NCBI GenBank assembly: GCA_902475855.1
Contig: CABSBF010000084.1
Coordinates: 1 to 6,426, forward strand
Direction: 5' to 3'
Source of the DNA: an uncultured Eubacteriales bacterium
GTDB taxonomy: Bacteria; Bacillota; Clostridia; Oscillospirales; Oscillospiraceae
Length of the DNA stretch: 6,426 nt
Positions 5,280 to 6,426 of the stretch are shown here, piece after piece. Position 1 is the first letter of the stretch; each line of letters opens with the position of its first letter. The notes under the pieces are model-generated. The model searched no databases. It worked only from the letters and a program-made list of their open reading frames with translations, and was not told the origin of the DNA. Position numbers and translations under genes: made by a program.

Positions 5280-5317
5280 GGACAGTGAGGGACCCAAAAG
5301 GAGATCCCTCACTGTTC
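5280..5317 (+). promoter_or_regulatory. 13-bp hairpin with an AAAAGGAGA loop
   Basis: ACAGTGAGGGA (5282-5292) pairs perfectly with TCCCTCACTGT (5305-5315). A G-T wobble (5281/5316) and a G-C pair (5280/5317) extend the stem to 13 bp around a 12-nt loop. The loop displays AAAAGGAGA, a near-ideal ribosome binding sequence, but the nearest start (TTG 5319) is 14 bases away. It is not followed by a T-run. It may be a protein-binding or anti-Shine-Dalgarno exchange structure, or part of the larger RNA that follows. The stem is certain as sequence; the role is unknown. Confidence 0.6.
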
Positions 5318-5334
5318 CTTGAAAAGTGCATACC

Positions 5335-5591
5335 AGCAGTACGGGCAACCGCCCGGACGGATGAGCGTTCGCGCAGTGTGCGCCATGACCCGGAGGAGAT
5401 ATCTTCGGCGAGCGATAAAACCTGTGACGGGCCGACTTTGGCAAAGTCGGCTGGCATTGACTCTGTTCGGGCTGATAATGAGACACAAAGCACTGGCCAG
5501 CATGATGAGGCTGGGCTGCCCTGGGGTTGAAAGCAGTAGAGATCCCAGGAATACGCCCGTGAGAAGGTAGCCGCCTTCTGTTCGTACTGTT
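5335..5591 (+). ncRNA. Candidate large structured RNA upstream of the helicase gene
   Basis: A 9-bp long-range stem joins AGCAGTACG (5335-5343) to CGTACTGTT (5583-5591), with one G-T wobble. Inside it lie several local hairpins. CGGGC/GCCCG (5342-5346 with 5351-5355) shares two bases with the closing stem. GCGCA/TGCGC pairs 5371-5375 with 5379-5383, and a perfect 9-bp GCCGACTTT/AAAGTCGGC pairs 5431-5439 with 5443-5451. CCAGC/GCTGG (5497-5501 with 5510-5514), CCTGGG/CCCAGG (5520-5525 with 5544-5549) and AGAAGG/CCTTCT (5562-5567 with 5574-5579) complete the set. This is a multi-branched layout typical of structured non-coding RNAs. I cannot match it to a named class. It could be a leader regulating the helicase, an independent RNA, or a single-strand DNA structure used in element replication. 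Confidence 0.42.
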
Positions 5592-5675
5592 CCCTTTATC
5601 CACCGGGGCGCGAGCTGCAAATACGGTGAAACGAATGACAAAAATACTTTTTATCATGATAGGGGAAATCCACGG

Positions 5676-6426
5676 ATGAATACAAATGATACAAACAGGC
5701 AGAAAGCCCACGCCATGATCGACCATATTTTCAAAGACCTGCTGCCTGCCCAGGGCATGGCGGAGCGTTCCGAGCAGATCAAGCTCAGCCACCGGATGCT
5801 GGATACCATGCTGAACGGCGGCATCGCCCTGTGCGACGCAGGCACCGGCATCGGCAAGACCTACGCTTATCTGGCAGCTGCCGCAGCGGCCAACCGGTCT
5901 GACACGGGGCCGGTGAACAAGCCTGTCATTATCTCCACTTCCAGCATCGCACTGCAGAACGCCGTGCAGACAGAATACCTTCCGCTGCTGTCCTGCACCC
6001 TGCTGGCAGACGGACAGATCGACCGTCCGCTGCTCTCTGTGATCCGCAAAGGCAAAGGTCATTATGTTTGCGACGAACGCCTGCAAAGGCGGCTTTGTCA
6101 GGTGAACTTTCAAAAGAAAGATCCGGCAGCCGCTGACGCCCTTCGCGCACTGAAGGGAACGCTGGACATGGACAATGTCCCCCATCTCAGTGGTTATGAC
6201 CGGGAACGTGTCTGCGTTCCGCAGTTCTGCGACTGTGATCATCAGGATTGCAGGTATAAGCGCTTTCTGAAACGCTGCGACGCGGATCGATATGTGTTCC
6301 AAATCTGTAACCACAATCTGTTGTTGGCGGACGCCATCCACCGCAGTCAGGGCAAACGTCCCATTTTCCCAGAGCATAGCGTCATCATCGTAGATGAAGC
6401 CCATAAGCTGCCGGAAGCGGCACGGG
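5676..6426 (+). CDS. DinG/XPD-like iron-sulphur DNA helicase, N-terminal part
   Basis: The frame runs off the window end after 250 codons. A Q-motif-like region (ERSEQIKLSHRM, about 30-41) precedes Walker A AGTGIGKT at 55-62. STSSIALQ (about 87-94) corresponds to motif Ia, and Walker B is the DEAH box at 240-243 in VIIVDEAHKLPEAA. Between them lie C132 (HYVC) and a cysteine cluster C180, C185, C187, C192 in the place of the 4Fe-4S cluster domain of DinG/XPD helicases. The NHNLLLAD stretch at about 212-219 is also typical. Such superfamily 2 enzymes unwind DNA 5' to 3' with ATP and act in repair and replication. AGGGGA at 5661-5666 lies nine bases before ATG 5676. Its place after the sigma-like gene suggests an element-encoded copy for element DNA processing rather than the housekeeping dinG. 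Motifs III-VI lie beyond the window. Confidence 0.88.
   Translation, partial: MNTNDTNRQKAHAMIDHIFKDLLPAQGMAERSEQIKLSHRMLDTMLNGGIALCDAGTGIGKTYAYLAAAAAANRSDTGPVNKPVIISTSSIALQNAVQTEYLPLLSCTLLADGQIDRPLLSVIRKGKGHYVCDERLQRRLCQVNFQKKDPAAADALRALKGTLDMDNVPHLSGYDRERVCVPQFCDCDHQDCRYKRFLKRCDADRYVFQICNHNLLLADAIHRSQGKRPIFPEHSVIIVDEAHKLPEAAR

Larger units (their letters stand above)
5252..5675 (+). other. 424-nt gap rich in stem-loops
   Basis: This space separates the sigma-like and helicase genes. It starts with CCCGA/TCGGG (5261-5265 with 5274-5278) around a T-rich loop, followed by the 13-bp hairpin at 5280-5317 and the multi-stem domain at 5335-5591, listed separately. A further CACCG/CGGTG pair spans 5601-5628. 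The helicase ribosome binding site AGGGGA is at 5661-5666. An 83-codon arginine-rich frame (5319-5570, TTG start) is open but looks non-coding. No good promoter was found, so the region is probably transcribed as part of a longer mRNA. Confidence 0.6.

Noticed and set aside
5635..5660. Possible helicase promoter (ATGACA with a downstream TATCAT or similar).
   Set aside because: No pair of boxes has both acceptable matches and 16-18 base spacing.
5190..6404. A 404-codon open frame on the minus strand opposite the helicase and the structured gap.
   Set aside because: It is antisense to a clear helicase with Walker A, DEAH and cysteine motifs, runs through non-coding stem-loops, and its translation shows no recognisable domain; long antisense frames are common in GC-rich coding DNA.
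1..6426. CRISPR array, tRNA, rRNA or insertion sequence.
   Set aside because: No regularly spaced repeats, no tRNA-like cloverleaf, no transposase-like frame and no matching terminal inverted repeats were found by reading.

Overview
The window looks like a moderately GC-rich, anaerobic gut-type Clostridia genome (an Oscillospiraceae/Ruminococcaceae-like lineage is my best guess). The grounds are the gene families, strong AGGAGG-type ribosome binding sites, a Firmicutes-type LexA box, and the pairing of an A-type flavoprotein with thioredoxin genes. Taxonomy is inference only. All genes I accept lie on the + strand.

Region 1 (1-1648) is a redox/oxygen-defence block. It holds the C-terminal end of a flavodiiron (FprA-type) flavoprotein, then a tightly spaced thioredoxin/thioredoxin reductase pair (trxA-trxB). 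The thioredoxin has an unusual WCGYC active site and the reductase a CAAC site.

Region 2 (1649-2117) is a 469-nt gap with no convincing full gene. It has a ribosome binding site followed by a very short, possibly truncated reading frame, one good stem-loop terminator, a 15-bp palindrome (1896-1910) and a 12-bp palindrome (2006-2017). It may mark the border between ordinary chromosome and an accessory element.

Region 3 (2118-6426) looks like the regulatory end of an integrative or conjugative element. It encodes a WYL-domain regulator with its own terminator. Next comes an XRE repressor plus ImmA/IrrE-type metalloprotease operon, driven by a promoter with a Firmicutes LexA (SOS) box in its spacer, and a small zinc-ribbon protein ending at a strong terminator. 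After that is a sigma-70-region-4-like protein, whose ribosome binding site is buried in a 16-bp hairpin directly after a 13-codon leader ORF. A roughly 425-nt gap full of stem-loops follows, then the start of a DinG/XPD-like iron-sulphur helicase cut by the window end.

Reading them together: a repressor-protease pair of the ImmR/ImmA type probably senses DNA damage or cell state, with LexA adding a direct SOS input. The sigma-like protein and the helicase belong to the downstream programme of the element. The most interesting unexplained parts are non-coding: the leader-ORF/hairpin switch at 4668-4757, and the candidate structured RNA at about 5335-5591, closed by a 9-bp long-range stem. No recombinase, relaxase, att site, CRISPR array, tRNA or rRNA is visible, so calling it a mobile element remains inference.
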